Assembly: GCA_003158475.1 (NCBI GenBank)
Contig: PMJR01000073.1
Location: 1-44,527, forward strand
DNA: 44,527 bases
Direction: 5' to 3'
Source of the DNA: Ignavibacteriota bacterium
GTDB lineage: Bacteria; Bacteroidota; Ignavibacteria; UBA10030; UBA6906
Made by a program: the position numbers and the translations under genes. Positions 1 to 7,595 of the stretch are shown here, piece by piece (position 1 is the stretch's first letter; each line of letters opens with the position of its first letter). The notes beneath the pieces were generated by a model. It had not been told where the DNA came from. It saw nothing but the letters and a program-made list of their open reading frames with translations, and did not search any database.

Positions 1-114
1 TAAGTGGTTAGAGTATAGATTGTTGTGATTCATAGTTTTAGTTCCTGATTTATTGCACGAATTTAACAAATTTGGATCATATATTTCAATAACCGCAAAC
101 GATTATATACATGC

Positions 115-345
115 CATAGTGGCGTTTAGTTCTGTGCGTAGGCTGCCAGTAGCCCTATTGACGTTGTCTCTCGGCAGGAGGAACAGTCCGGGTCCACAAA
201 ATGTAATAAGTTGGTTATAATGTCCTCTCATAGACTTTTGGGGTCAACAAAGAAGCAGTCCGACTAGGCCGAAGCTGTGAAGCCCGACTCGTGTCGGTAA
301 AATGAGAACCCCCGCCAGACTTATCTGACGGGGGTTTCTGATTCT
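115..345 (+). ncRNA. Possible structured RNA with RNase P-like blocks
   Basis: This AT-rich stretch has no credible ORF but looks structured. A hairpin CTGCC/GGCAG is followed at once by GAGGAACAGTCCGGGTCC, very close to the first conserved block of RNase P RNA (GAGGAAAGTCCGGGC). Further on are AGTCCG and CGGTAAA, also reminiscent of RNase P, a CCGAC-TCGT-GTCGG hairpin, and a possible long-range pair TCTCAT/ATGAGA. The region ends in a strong GC-rich hairpin. Against a working rnpB: the span is too short, the central blocks are missing, and no clean ACAGAACCCGGCTTA block is present. It could be a decayed rnpB, another small RNA, or chance. The strand is inferred from these motifs. Confidence 0.28.
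306..344 (-). terminator. Strong hairpin downstream of tRNA-Leu
   Basis: An inverted repeat AACCCCCG...CGGGGGTT, extended by AGA/TCT with one mismatch and a CTTA loop, lies about 25 bases past the 3' end of the minus-strand tRNA. On the minus strand it is followed by TCTCATTTT, an imperfect U-tract. It could also end a plus-strand RNA coming from 115-305, so it may act in both directions. Confidence 0.6.
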
Positions 346-368
346 TACGGAAAGTCCTATCGACTATG

Positions 369-452
369 TGCCCGGAACAGGACTTGAACCTGCACGACCT
401 CGCGGCCACTAGCTCCTGAAGCTAGCGCGTCTGCCAATTTCGCCATCCGGGC
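369..452 (-). tRNA. tRNA-Leu (anticodon CAG)
   Basis: Read on the minus strand, an 84-nt cloverleaf starts GCCCGGA and closes with TCCGGGC plus discriminator A. The D-arm has GGCGAAATTGGCAGACGC, typical of leucine tRNAs. The anticodon arm is CTAGC-TTCAGGA-GCTAG, giving anticodon CAG. A long variable arm (class II) is followed by the T-loop GGTTCAAGTCC. No CCA is encoded; the next bases are CAT. The gene is isolated, has a good -10-type element about 55 bases upstream, and is followed directly by a hairpin terminator. Confidence 0.96.
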
Positions 453-504
453 GTTAAAACGCGTTCTTTTGGGCACCTCGGACATCCAAAGACTCAAAAC
501 CCGA

Positions 505-512
505 CAAATGTA
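505..512 (-). promoter_or_regulatory. Candidate -7/-10 element for tRNA-Leu
   Basis: The minus strand carries TACATTTG, an exact match to the Bacteroidota -7 consensus TAnnTTTG, about 55 bases before the tRNA. No TTG lies 20 bases upstream (TTACAA is the nearest), so only half of the promoter pattern seen elsewhere in the window is present. The rest of 453-657 shows nothing I can identify. Confidence 0.35.
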
Positions 513-657
513 TTTAAGGAATTTGTAAGGTTTTGTAACCGGGGTCGAAGAAACTGAACGGCATTTGAATGTAAGGAAAATCCTGGTGAATGCCAAGAAG
601 TAAGGTCCACCCGGACGATCCGATTCCCAAGATCCTGCAGACAGCTCGTCCGATTCG

Positions 658-688
658 TTGCAGGTGTAGTCGGCCTTGAGTACATTTC
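658..688 (+). promoter_or_regulatory. Promoter for the secreted protein at 759
   Basis: TTG at 658-660, a 20-base spacer and TACATTTC at 681-688 match the pattern shared by nine sites in this window. Transcription would start near 693-695, about 65 bases before the start codon. Confidence 0.5.
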
Positions 689-692
689 TTCA

Positions 693-708
693 CGCCGTCT
701 TGACGGCG
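693..708 (+). promoter_or_regulatory. Perfect inverted repeat at the predicted transcription start
   Basis: CGCCGTC-TT-GACGGCG is a perfect 7-bp inverted repeat with a 2-base centre, placed exactly where the promoter at 658-688 should start transcription. The short centre suits a dimeric repressor operator better than an RNA hairpin, but either is possible. No U-tract follows on either strand. Confidence 0.35.
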
Positions 709-758
709 GCAAAAGTGCACATTGCCTTCACCAAACCTCGGATTCTCCAGGAGTTCAC

Positions 759-1349
759 ATGAAATCCTTCAGCACTCTCTTTCTAATTGTGTCGCTTCTA
801 CTAGGTGCCACCACTCAGACTTCCGCCCAGACAAAGAAGTACGATATCAAGTCGGGTATCGTCACATTTGATATCACGATTATCATGGGGGATACGAAGC
901 TCGCTAATAAGTCTATCGTCTACTTCGATGACTACGGCATGAAAGAATGCAAGGAAACGTACGCCGGGGAAAAGCTGTCGCACTATATTTTTAGTGACGG
1001 GCAGACACTTTACAGGGTCGTGCCTGCGCAAAAAAAAGTCTTCAAGAGTGGAGAAGCCTTCAGAGGTACTGAACTGCGATATGACTGGGACGCAGCCTCT
1101 GCAAAGGGTGAGGAACAGAGAAACGCCCGGAAGCTCGCCAATATGGTGATCGCGGGAAAGAATTGCGAGGCGTTCCAGACCACGCAAAAAGAAACTATAG
1201 CCACGTTTGCCGGCTGGAATCATATCCTCCTTTTCGTGGAGATCAGAGGTGGGAGCACCAGGTCCATCATCAAGGCGGTGAAGATCGAGGAAAACATCCA
1301 GGTGCCCGGCGAAAAGTTCAAGGTTCCGGCTGGTTACGCGCTCCAGTGA
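759..1349 (+). CDS. Secreted protein of unknown function, 196 aa
   Basis: I do not recognise the family with certainty. The N-terminus is a clear signal peptide: MKSF, a hydrophobic core to about residue 18, and a likely cut after TQTSA or SAQ. The mature ~170 residues are mixed beta-rich sequence with alternating hydrophobic positions and no cysteine pair motif beyond two single cysteines. The overall pattern resembles periplasmic beta-sandwich or LolA-like proteins with a GYKLQ-type ending, but that is a weak impression. The start is well supported: AGGAG lies 7 bases upstream of ATG. It has its own promoter and stands alone. Confidence 0.8.
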   Translation: MKSFSTLFLIVSLLLGATTQTSAQTKKYDIKSGIVTFDITIIMGDTKLANKSIVYFDDYGMKECKETYAGEKLSHYIFSDGQTLYRVVPAQKKVFKSGEAFRGTELRYDWDAASAKGEEQRNARKLANMVIAGKNCEAFQTTQKETIATFAGWNHILLFVEIRGGSTRSIIKAVKIEENIQVPGEKFKVPAGYALQ

Positions 1350-1387
1350 ACAGCCCTCATTCTGACCATTTCCGCCTGTTTTTGGTA

Positions 1388-1418
1388 TTGATTTCATCAC
1401 AGCGAAACCCTACCTTAA
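1388..1418 (+). promoter_or_regulatory. Candidate promoter for the 1459-4150 unit
   Basis: TTG at 1388-1390, 20 bases, then TACCTTAA. The spacing is exact but the second element matches only TAnnTT. Transcription would start about 35 bases before the untracked 56-aa ORF and could continue into the CoA-binding protein and the permease. Confidence 0.35.
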
Positions 1419-1458
1419 TCGGCCACATTCCAGAACATCCACACCCCAATCGCCCAAG

Positions 1459-1629
1459 ATGGGTAGAAGAACCTCCGTATCTGTTTTCCTTTTGATGTGT
1501 CTCCTCCTCCCTGTTCTCCTCGTTACCCTCATAATTACACCTCTGGTGGGCGGATCAGTTTTTGCACTCTCCCTGGTTCCTCTCGGAATTGCTTCGAAAG
1601 GGTTCAGGCAACACTCCCGCCCCCGCTAG
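1459..1629 (+). CDS. Small hydrophobic protein, 56 aa, below ORF-track cutoff
   Basis: An ATG-to-TAG ORF not listed in the track encodes MGRRTSVSVF followed by about 22 strongly hydrophobic residues, a short glycine turn, a second hydrophobic segment (SVFALSLVPLGIA) and a basic tail KGFRQHSRPR. The charge pattern fits a one- or two-helix inner-membrane protein. A promoter-like pair ends about 40 bases upstream. There is no convincing ribosome-binding site, and composition alone could produce such an ORF. It ends 43 bases before the CoA-binding gene, so co-transcription is possible. No family is recognised. Confidence 0.4.
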   Translation: MGRRTSVSVFLLMCLLLPVLLVTLIITPLVGGSVFALSLVPLGIASKGFRQHSRPR

Positions 1630-1672
1630 CGATTGGTTCTGTACTATGTTTTCAAATAGCCCGGTGCCTGCG

Positions 1673-2113
1673 ATGAAACGCGCAATTGAGGAATTCATAA
1701 CGAGCAAGAGCATTGCCGTTGTCGGTCTCTCAAGGAGCGGCAAGAAATTCGGCAACAGCGCCTTTATGGAACTTTCAAAACGGGGATATGAGGTTTTCGC
1801 TGTCCATCCGGAGGTGGAGGAAATCGCTGGTACCAGGTGTTATCCGGACCTGACCGCGTTGCGCGGGAGGGTGGAGGGAGTGGTGATCTGCATCTCACCC
1901 GGGGATGTTGCAGGAGTCCTCATGGAGGCAGCGGCAATCGGATTGAGGAATGTCTGGCTGCAACAGGGGGCCGAGTCTCCGGAAGCGATCGCTCTGGCGA
2001 AGGACCTCAAACTCAATCTCGTTGCGGGGAAGTGCATACTTATGTATGCACCTCCCGTCGAGGGGTTCCATGCGTGGCACCGGGCGCTCTACCGCCTTTT
2101 CGCGAAACTCTAG
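1673..2113 (+). CDS. CoA-binding domain protein (YccU type)
   Basis: A 146-residue Rossmann-fold protein of the CoA_binding family. Near the N-terminus IAVVGLSRSGKKFGNS forms the nucleotide loop; AVHP, a VVICISP strand and WLQQGAES follow in the usual order; the family C-terminal pattern C-ILMY is visible as KCILMYAPP. Members bind CoA in vitro but their cellular role is unsettled. The track starts at 1562, but the first 37 residues are not family-like; I chose ATG 1673 (MKRAIEEF). ATG 1646 is an alternative. Neither has a strong ribosome-binding site. The permease starts 12 bases after the stop, suggesting one transcript. Confidence 0.85.
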   Translation: MKRAIEEFITSKSIAVVGLSRSGKKFGNSAFMELSKRGYEVFAVHPEVEEIAGTRCYPDLTALRGRVEGVVICISPGDVAGVLMEAAAIGLRNVWLQQGAESPEAIALAKDLKLNLVAGKCILMYAPPVEGFHAWHRALYRLFAKL

Positions 2114-2125
2114 CAACAGCCCCCG

Positions 2126-4150
2126 ATGAAAAAATATACAATGGATATCAGGTCGGAGACCGGCACTGCGGTGCTGAAGAAGGTGAGAGTGGTCGTCATC
2201 ACCACCGTGATGCTCTCGTTCATCTCCTACTGGAGGGCTGCGGCAATTGTGCTGTCGGATCTGGCGTCGAGTGCATACTATGCTCTCGGCATCGCGGAGA
2301 AGGCGGTCGGGGCTTCTGCTCCTTGGTTTATCCTCTTTGTCATGATCTTCGCCTACGGGATCCGCGCCGTCTATATCGAATCTTCGAGCATGTTTGTGCG
2401 GGGGGGCGTCTACAAGGTAGTCCATGAGGCGCTCGGTGAAACGGCCGCCAAATTCTCCGTGTCAGCCCTGCTGTTCGACTATCTTATCACGGCCCCCATC
2501 AGTGCGGTGTCAGCAGGTCAGTACATCGCTGGCCTCGTCAACTCCATCCTGGCATCCGTCGGGTACGCGTTCAAAATTCCGCCGGATACGACCGCGATGC
2601 TGATCGCGATTGTCATCGTCCTCTACTTCTGGCGGAAGAACCTTATCGGGATAGAAGAATCGAGCGGGAAATCGCTCAGAATATTCCAGATCACGACCGT
2701 TCTGGCGGTTGTCCTCTTTGTTTGGTCGGTCATAACGATTGTTGCCCGGGGGGCTTCTTTCCCCCCCTTCTCTGTGACCCTCTCCAGCGACGCCCTGGGT
2801 ATCCTGAAGGGAGTCGATTGGCTGAGGACGATCGGTGTCGTGGGCGTTCTGGTGGGATTGGGCCATTCGATACTGGCCGTCAGCGGTGAGGAAACTCTTG
2901 CGCAGGTATACCGGGAAATAGAAGCGCCGAAATTGAAGAACCTCCTGAAAACCGGGATGATCATTTTCGTGTTCGCGCTTATGTTTACCGGTGTCAATTC
3001 GCTTTTTGCCTCGATGATAGTTCCTCCGGGGGAGCTGCTTGGTCTGTACAATGACAACGTGCTCAGCGGCCTTGCCATGCACCTTCTCGGCAGCCGTCCC
3101 GTTCTCCTCGGATTGCAGGCATTCGTCGTGGTCGTCGGCTTTCTCATACTGGCTGGCGCTGTCAACACCGCACTCATCGGAGCAAACAGTGTCCTGAACA
3201 GAGTGGCTGAGGATGGGGTCCTTCACGTGTGGTTTCGGAGGCCGCACGACAAATATGGCACTTCCTACCGTATTATCCACACGCTGGCAATCCTCCAACT
3301 TTTCATCATCATCGTGACGCGGGGAGATGTTTTTGCACTCGGCGAGGCTTATGCTTTCGGCGTGGTCTGGAGCTTTGTCATGAAAGCGTACTCGATGATA
3401 GTGCTCCGCTATAAGAAGACAGCACACCGGGAATGGCGCGTTCCCATAAATATAAAGATCGGGTCGGTGGAGATTCCGGTCGGCCTGGGCTCGGTCTTCA
3501 CCGTGCTGCTGCTCCTCGGTATCGTCAATCTATTTACGAAACCGTACGCGACTGTCTGGGGGATCGGGTTCACCGTCTCCTTGTATGTGGCATTCGGCGT
3601 CTCGGAACGAGCCAACAAGAAACTCGTGGCCTCCAGAGAACCGGGTCTGGAAAGATTCAACGTTCACGGCGAAGACCAGCTTACGGTGGAGGCGATCGGG
3701 TGCAAGCACGAAAGAAGGAAGCTGGTCGCGGCAAGCGCCCCCAACCGGCTCTATCAGTTGCAGAAATGTCTCCAGGAGAGCGATTCGGAGACCACGGATA
3801 TCATCGTCATGCACGCGAAGATACTGGCCGACAAGGAGAACGCGACAGTGGATGGTTCAATCACTACCGACCAGGACCAGCTGTTGACGGAGGTGATCAA
3901 GTTGGCGGAGAAAGAAGGGAAACCCGTCCTCCCGATCGTGGTGCCCACCAACAATGCGCTGTTTGCCGTTGCCCAGACCGCTGCCCAACTGGGCGTTGAG
4001 GAGATCTTTCTCGGGGTATCCCAGCGCTACCCCGCCGACTACCTCATTGAGCAGTTCGCGATCTACTGGGGGATGGTTCAGGCGGATGGCGATCAGCACG
4101 TCGTCCTGAGAACCGTCGATGCCCGAAGGGAAGTGAGGCAGGAACTGTAG
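2126..4150 (+). CDS. APC-superfamily permease with cytosolic C-terminal domain
   Basis: A 674-residue inner-membrane protein. Residues ~20-490 contain about twelve hydrophobic helices, and the early region ASSAYYALGIAEKAVG sits where APC transporters hold the substrate in the unwound first helix. The HAGA-like later helices (VNTALIGANSVLNRVAEDG) and loop PHDKYGTSYR also fit amino-acid permeases. Residues ~505-674 form a soluble tail with alternating strands and helices (DIIVMHAKIL, PVLPIVVPTNN, VEEIFLGVS) resembling a universal-stress-protein-like domain, probably regulatory. The substrate cannot be told from sequence. The start could also be ATG 2141. It follows the CoA-binding gene by 12 bases and has no clear terminator. 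Confidence 0.88.
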   Translation: MKKYTMDIRSETGTAVLKKVRVVVITTVMLSFISYWRAAAIVLSDLASSAYYALGIAEKAVGASAPWFILFVMIFAYGIRAVYIESSSMFVRGGVYKVVHEALGETAAKFSVSALLFDYLITAPISAVSAGQYIAGLVNSILASVGYAFKIPPDTTAMLIAIVIVLYFWRKNLIGIEESSGKSLRIFQITTVLAVVLFVWSVITIVARGASFPPFSVTLSSDALGILKGVDWLRTIGVVGVLVGLGHSILAVSGEETLAQVYREIEAPKLKNLLKTGMIIFVFALMFTGVNSLFASMIVPPGELLGLYNDNVLSGLAMHLLGSRPVLLGLQAFVVVVGFLILAGAVNTALIGANSVLNRVAEDGVLHVWFRRPHDKYGTSYRIIHTLAILQLFIIIVTRGDVFALGEAYAFGVVWSFVMKAYSMIVLRYKKTAHREWRVPINIKIGSVEIPVGLGSVFTVLLLLGIVNLFTKPYATVWGIGFTVSLYVAFGVSERANKKLVASREPGLERFNVHGEDQLTVEAIGCKHERRKLVAASAPNRLYQLQKCLQESDSETTDIIVMHAKILADKENATVDGSITTDQDQLLTEVIKLAEKEGKPVLPIVVPTNNALFAVAQTAAQLGVEEIFLGVSQRYPADYLIEQFAIYWGMVQADGDQHVVLRTVDARREVRQEL

Positions 4151-4301
4151 TCTTTTCTCGCTCACCGGATTGCTTCAAATCACACCCTCTTACCCCGTTT
4201 GTCAGTATACTCTTCCGTCGCACCGCCATCAGGTCAGCGCGGGTTGATACTCCGGCATGGTGCTCCTGAAAGTCTGCGTGTTTCATGAAACCGAGTGTGT
4301 A

Positions 4302-4595
4302 ATGTCGTGGTTCAAGATCAGGTTCACGCGTGATGAAGCCAGTACACTCATTGGTGATCTGGCCCAGGACTTTTTGGACACATTGCAGACATCGGAGAGC
4401 CGGGACGGCATCGCACTCTATAGGCAGAAGCAGATTGAAGGGGAAGAGCTGGTGGTGTACTACCTCAGCCTCAACACATCGCGTCCATCAAAGAGGCTGA
4501 CGGACGTCTACAAGGCAGAACCATGCTCTCGTCCGGAACGGCACATGGTGGACCACTTTGGAGGGGATACTACGGTGCTGGGGCTGGAGGGGTAG
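4302..4595 (+). CDS. Small hypothetical protein, 97 aa
   Basis: No family recognised. The tracked ORF starts at 4257, but ATG 4302 (MSWFKIRFTRDEAS) gives a more natural protein: a mixed charged N-terminal half with a helical stretch (DEASTLIGDLAQDFLDTL), a strand EELVVYYLSL, and a weakly folded, arginine-rich tail. No transmembrane segment or signal peptide. The ribosome-binding site is weak and no promoter of the window's pattern was found between 4151 and 4301. Codon use resembles the neighbours. It ends 24 bases from the convergent gene at 4620. Confidence 0.5.
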   Translation: MSWFKIRFTRDEASTLIGDLAQDFLDTLQTSESRDGIALYRQKQIEGEELVVYYLSLNTSRPSKRLTDVYKAEPCSRPERHMVDHFGGDTTVLGLEG

Positions 4596-4619
4596 CAGGA
4601 TCGGGTGATGGGGGGGAGG

Positions 4620-4808
4620 CTACTTCTTCATGGTTTCCTGAATTGCCCTGACGGCCCGTTCCTCCGAGTAACCATTTTTGTAGTAATGCTTGATGACGGT
4701 TTCCCACCAGGCGGATGGCAGGACGTTCCTGTCCGGCTCGGTCAACTTCTCATACACCTTCGTCTTGTACGCCTCGAAGTATCTGTCTTCAGTCGTCTGT
4801 TGCGTCAC
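4620..4808 (-). CDS. Small hypothetical protein, 62 aa
   Basis: A short, charged, helical soluble protein with no recognised family. The first codon is GTG (Met-Thr-Gln-Gln), preceded by AGAGAGG seven bases upstream, a good ribosome-binding site. Aromatic residues are dense (RYFEAYKTKVYEK, SAWWETVIKHYYKNGYS), and the C-terminus EERAVRAIQETMKK is an amphipathic helix. A promoter of the TTG-N20-TA type lies about 20 bases upstream of the ribosome-binding region, making this one of the better supported small genes here. Confidence 0.7.
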   Translation of the reverse strand: MTQQTTEDRYFEAYKTKVYEKLTEPDRNVLPSAWWETVIKHYYKNGYSEERAVRAIQETMKK

Positions 4809-4829
4809 TCGGGGCCTCTCTTGGTGATG

Positions 4830-4860
4830 TCAATGTACTCCTGATCTGCCTCTAAATCAA
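4830..4860 (-). promoter_or_regulatory. Promoter for the 62-aa protein
   Basis: On the minus strand, TTG at 4860-4858, 20 bases, then TACATTGA at 4837-4830. The transcript would begin near 4825, leaving a leader of about 17 bases that still contains the AGAGAGG ribosome-binding site. Confidence 0.5.
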
Positions 4861-4958
4861 GTCGGATTTGTGCGTCATATCACGTTTTTCCAATTCGCAA
4901 TTTCTTATTGTTAATACGAGAACAGTTGTGGGCACTACTCTTTCAGGGGGTTTGTACA

Positions 4959-5108
4959 ATGAAAAATTTCTGGAAAGTGGCGGCGCTTGTCGCCCTTGCA
5001 GCCATACCTCTTATCATACTTGGCAGGAAGAAGGATGATGAGAAAGGCGTTATCCCGGAATCGGGCGATACGTCGGACATATTCGATCGGGAATTGTCCG
5101 TCGATTGA
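4959..5108 (+). CDS. Small single-helix membrane protein, 49 aa
   Basis: The track starts at 4908, but ATG 4959 is preceded by AGGGGG eight bases upstream and gives MKNFWKVAALVALAAIPLIILGRKKDDEKG. That is a short basic N-terminus, one hydrophobic helix (about residues 6-22) and a charged, probably cytosolic tail ending DIFDRELSVD. No lipobox. Family not recognised. It could be a small membrane modulator. The intergenic region shared with the divergent 62-aa gene shows no second promoter of the common pattern. Confidence 0.6.
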   Translation: MKNFWKVAALVALAAIPLIILGRKKDDEKGVIPESGDTSDIFDRELSVD

Positions 5109-5169
5109 CGGACATCGCGCGTCAGGCTGGCTTTGATGCGGTGTGAGGATCGGTGGGATGTTGCAGCAA

Positions 5170-5219
5170 AACGGGTTACCAACCGCAGGGGTCCGTCACC
5201 CTTCGGTCGGTAACCCGTT
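5170..5219 (-). terminator. Hairpin after the PBP gene
   Basis: A perfect 11-bp inverted repeat, AACGGGTTACC and GGTAACCCGTT, begins 15 bases beyond the stop of the minus-strand PBP gene. Read on that strand it runs straight into TTTTG, fitting an intrinsic terminator with a 28-base inner part that can fold further. Confidence 0.65.
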
Positions 5220-5233
5220 CCGCTTCCCTCCCC

Positions 5234-7585
5234 TCAGAAGCTGATTGTCCCGCCTCCCTGTTCCCCTTCCTTCCATCTCGAGGTTGTGTGCTTGTCGCAC
5301 GCCGGGGGACGTGTCTGATCGGTGAAATACTCTATCATCTTGACCGGGCAGAAAGGGGTGGCAAGTTTTTTCGTCTCGGTGCAGATGCTGTCCGCGTAGA
5401 CCTTCGCCGGTTTCTCGAAGTACTCCAGCGGCATCGCGATCGTCGGGTCGTCATAGACGTATTTCATGAAACGTCCCCAGATCGGCGCTGCCGCCCTGCC
5501 TCCCTGCCCGTCCCAGGTCTTGAAGTGGACGCTCTTGTTGTCGAACCCCACCCACACCGCCGCAGCTATCTGTGGCGTGTAACCCACGAACCATGCGTCC
5601 GCAAACTCCGTTGTTGTCCCGGTCTTCCCGGCAGCGGGGAGCTGGAAGAAGTCCCGGACATGGCTCCCCGTTCCCCCGTTGACAACTCCTTCGAGCATGG
5701 ACGTCATGATAAATGCCGTCTGGTCACTGAAGACCTCGCGCCGCATGGGGGTGTTCTCCTCAATGACATTCCCGTCCTTGTCTTCGATCCTCACGATGGC
5801 GTACGGGGAGACATAGACTCCATGGTTGGCGAAGACACTGAACGCACCGGCCATCTCGAGCGGTGACACTTCTCCCGCCCCGAGTGCGAGCGACTCATAG
5901 GGGGGGAGGGGGGACGTGACCCCCATGCGCTTGGCGTATGCGATCACTTGGTTGATCGGCGCTATCTGCATGATCGCGCGCACGGCGACGAGATTGATCG
6001 AATGCTTGATCGCCTCCCGTATCGTGCTCTTTCCGCCGAATTGCCCGTCGGAGTTTGCCGGAGTCCACCTCTTTCCGTTGGCCATCATCACCGTGACAGG
6101 CTGATTCAGAAGTTCGTAACTCGGTGCATACCCGTTGTCCATCGCGACCGTGTAGACAAACGGTTTGAACGCAGAGCCGACCTGGCGGCGGATCTGTGTC
6201 ACGTGGTTGAGACCGTATTTGAAGTTTTTGAAATTCGCTCCCCCGACCATCGCCAGGATTGCGCCGGTCCTTGCGTCGAGCGCCACGAATCCCGTCTCGA
6301 TCGATTGCGCGATGTGCTTCATTGAATCCGCCCACGCCCTGTTGCCCGTAAGGGCCGCGTAGATGCTGTCCCGGCCGGCAGCGGTCATCGATCTCCGGTA
6401 CTGCGGCGAAGTCTTGATCGCCTGGTCGATCACGCGTACCAGCACCTCGGTGGACGTCGCCCAGTTCCACTCCTTGTCGAACTCTTTCTGGTAGATGGCG
6501 AGATGCTCTTCCACCGCCCGGTTGGCGTGTCGTTGCATACGGCTGTCAAGCGAGGTGTACACCTGAATGCCGTCGCGGTAAATGTCGAAGCCGTATTTCT
6601 CCGCTTTCTGCATGAGCTGCTGGCGGATCGATTCAACGAAATGCGGCGCGATTCCCGCCACCGCGAATTCGTCCGCCACCTTGACCTGGATCACTTCGGC
6701 CCTTGCCTGCTCGGCCTCCTGATCGGTGATATACTTGTATTTGAGCATCTGTGAGATCACCGTATTGCGCCGGTTGAGCACTCTCTCGGGATGCTTGCCG
6801 GACGGGTCATAGTACCCCGGGCCTTTCAGGACCGCGATCAGCGTGGCGGTTTCTCCCAGCGTGAGGTCGGCGGGCGACTTCCCGAAATACACCTGCGATG
6901 CAGAGGCGACACCATACGAGCCACGGCCGAAATAGACCACGTTGAGGTAGAACTCGAGAATCTCATCCTTCGTAAATGTCTGTTCCAGCTGCACGGACGT
7001 CATGAACTCGCGGATCTTCCGGGTGACCCCGTCGAACACGTTCCTGTCGCTGTGTCCGAGGTAGAGGTTTCTCGCAAGTTGCTGCGTGATGGTGCTCGCC
7101 CCCTCTTTCAGGCGGAGGGCGAACAGGTTCTTCACCATCGCTTTCCCGAAACGGACGAGATCGACGCCCCAGTGGCTGTAGAAGTCCTTGTCCTCCGTTG
7201 CGATGAGCGCATCGATAACGGTCTTGGGGATATCGGAAAGGGCCAGGTGAGACCTGTTCTTGATAAAAAACTGGTCGAGTACTTCCCCGTCGGTCGAATA
7301 GACCTTTGATGCCAGTTCGGGCTTCGGGTTTTCGACCCGCTCGAGTGAAGGGAGCCCCGATACCAGGAAGCTCCAGTACACGATTGCCAAAACCAGGAGG
7401 GCCAGCCCTGCGCCGGCGACGATTTTTGTTCTCCGGGAGAACCGTTGCCAGAAATTTCGCCGGCTGTTCTTTCTGCGGTATTCGGGATCGTTAAAGTAAC
7501 GCTCCATGTCCGACGCCGCGTATTTTGGCTCTTTCGGCGGCCCTCCGGGCTTATTATTCTGATTGTCGTTGGTTTCCTCTGGCAT
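5234..7585 (-). CDS. Class A penicillin-binding protein (PBP1a family)
   Basis: A 783-residue bifunctional peptidoglycan synthase anchored in the inner membrane. A ~50-residue charged cytosolic tail precedes one membrane helix (residues ~54-76). The GT51 transglycosylase carries catalytic E131 in EDKDFYSHWGVD and the GASTITQQ motif at 162-169. The transpeptidase has all three motifs: S471-x-x-K474 (SAFK), S529-I-N531 and K654-T-G. ATG 7585 is preceded by AGGAGG, a textbook ribosome-binding site. It is the last gene of the ABC-nusB-MFS-lpxH unit, 10 bases after lpxH, and a hairpin terminator follows. Length is normal for the family. Confidence 0.97.
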   Translation of the reverse strand: MPEETNDNQNNKPGGPPKEPKYAASDMERYFNDPEYRRKNSRRNFWQRFSRRTKIVAGAGLALLVLAIVYWSFLVSGLPSLERVENPKPELASKVYSTDGEVLDQFFIKNRSHLALSDIPKTVIDALIATEDKDFYSHWGVDLVRFGKAMVKNLFALRLKEGASTITQQLARNLYLGHSDRNVFDGVTRKIREFMTSVQLEQTFTKDEILEFYLNVVYFGRGSYGVASASQVYFGKSPADLTLGETATLIAVLKGPGYYDPSGKHPERVLNRRNTVISQMLKYKYITDQEAEQARAEVIQVKVADEFAVAGIAPHFVESIRQQLMQKAEKYGFDIYRDGIQVYTSLDSRMQRHANRAVEEHLAIYQKEFDKEWNWATSTEVLVRVIDQAIKTSPQYRRSMTAAGRDSIYAALTGNRAWADSMKHIAQSIETGFVALDARTGAILAMVGGANFKNFKYGLNHVTQIRRQVGSAFKPFVYTVAMDNGYAPSYELLNQPVTVMMANGKRWTPANSDGQFGGKSTIREAIKHSINLVAVRAIMQIAPINQVIAYAKRMGVTSPLPPYESLALGAGEVSPLEMAGAFSVFANHGVYVSPYAIVRIEDKDGNVIEENTPMRREVFSDQTAFIMTSMLEGVVNGGTGSHVRDFFQLPAAGKTGTTTEFADAWFVGYTPQIAAAVWVGFDNKSVHFKTWDGQGGRAAAPIWGRFMKYVYDDPTIAMPLEYFEKPAKVYADSICTETKKLATPFCPVKMIEYFTDQTRPPACDKHTTSRWKEGEQGGGTISF

Positions 7586-7595
7586 GCCAGTCCTC

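Noticed and set aside
115-345. Confident rnpB annotation
   Set aside because: Only fragments of RNase P consensus are visible and the length is too short, so it is listed only as a candidate RNA.
1562-1672. N-terminal extension of the CoA-binding ORF
   Set aside because: The first 37 residues do not look like the family and the stretch overlaps a better small ORF in another frame.
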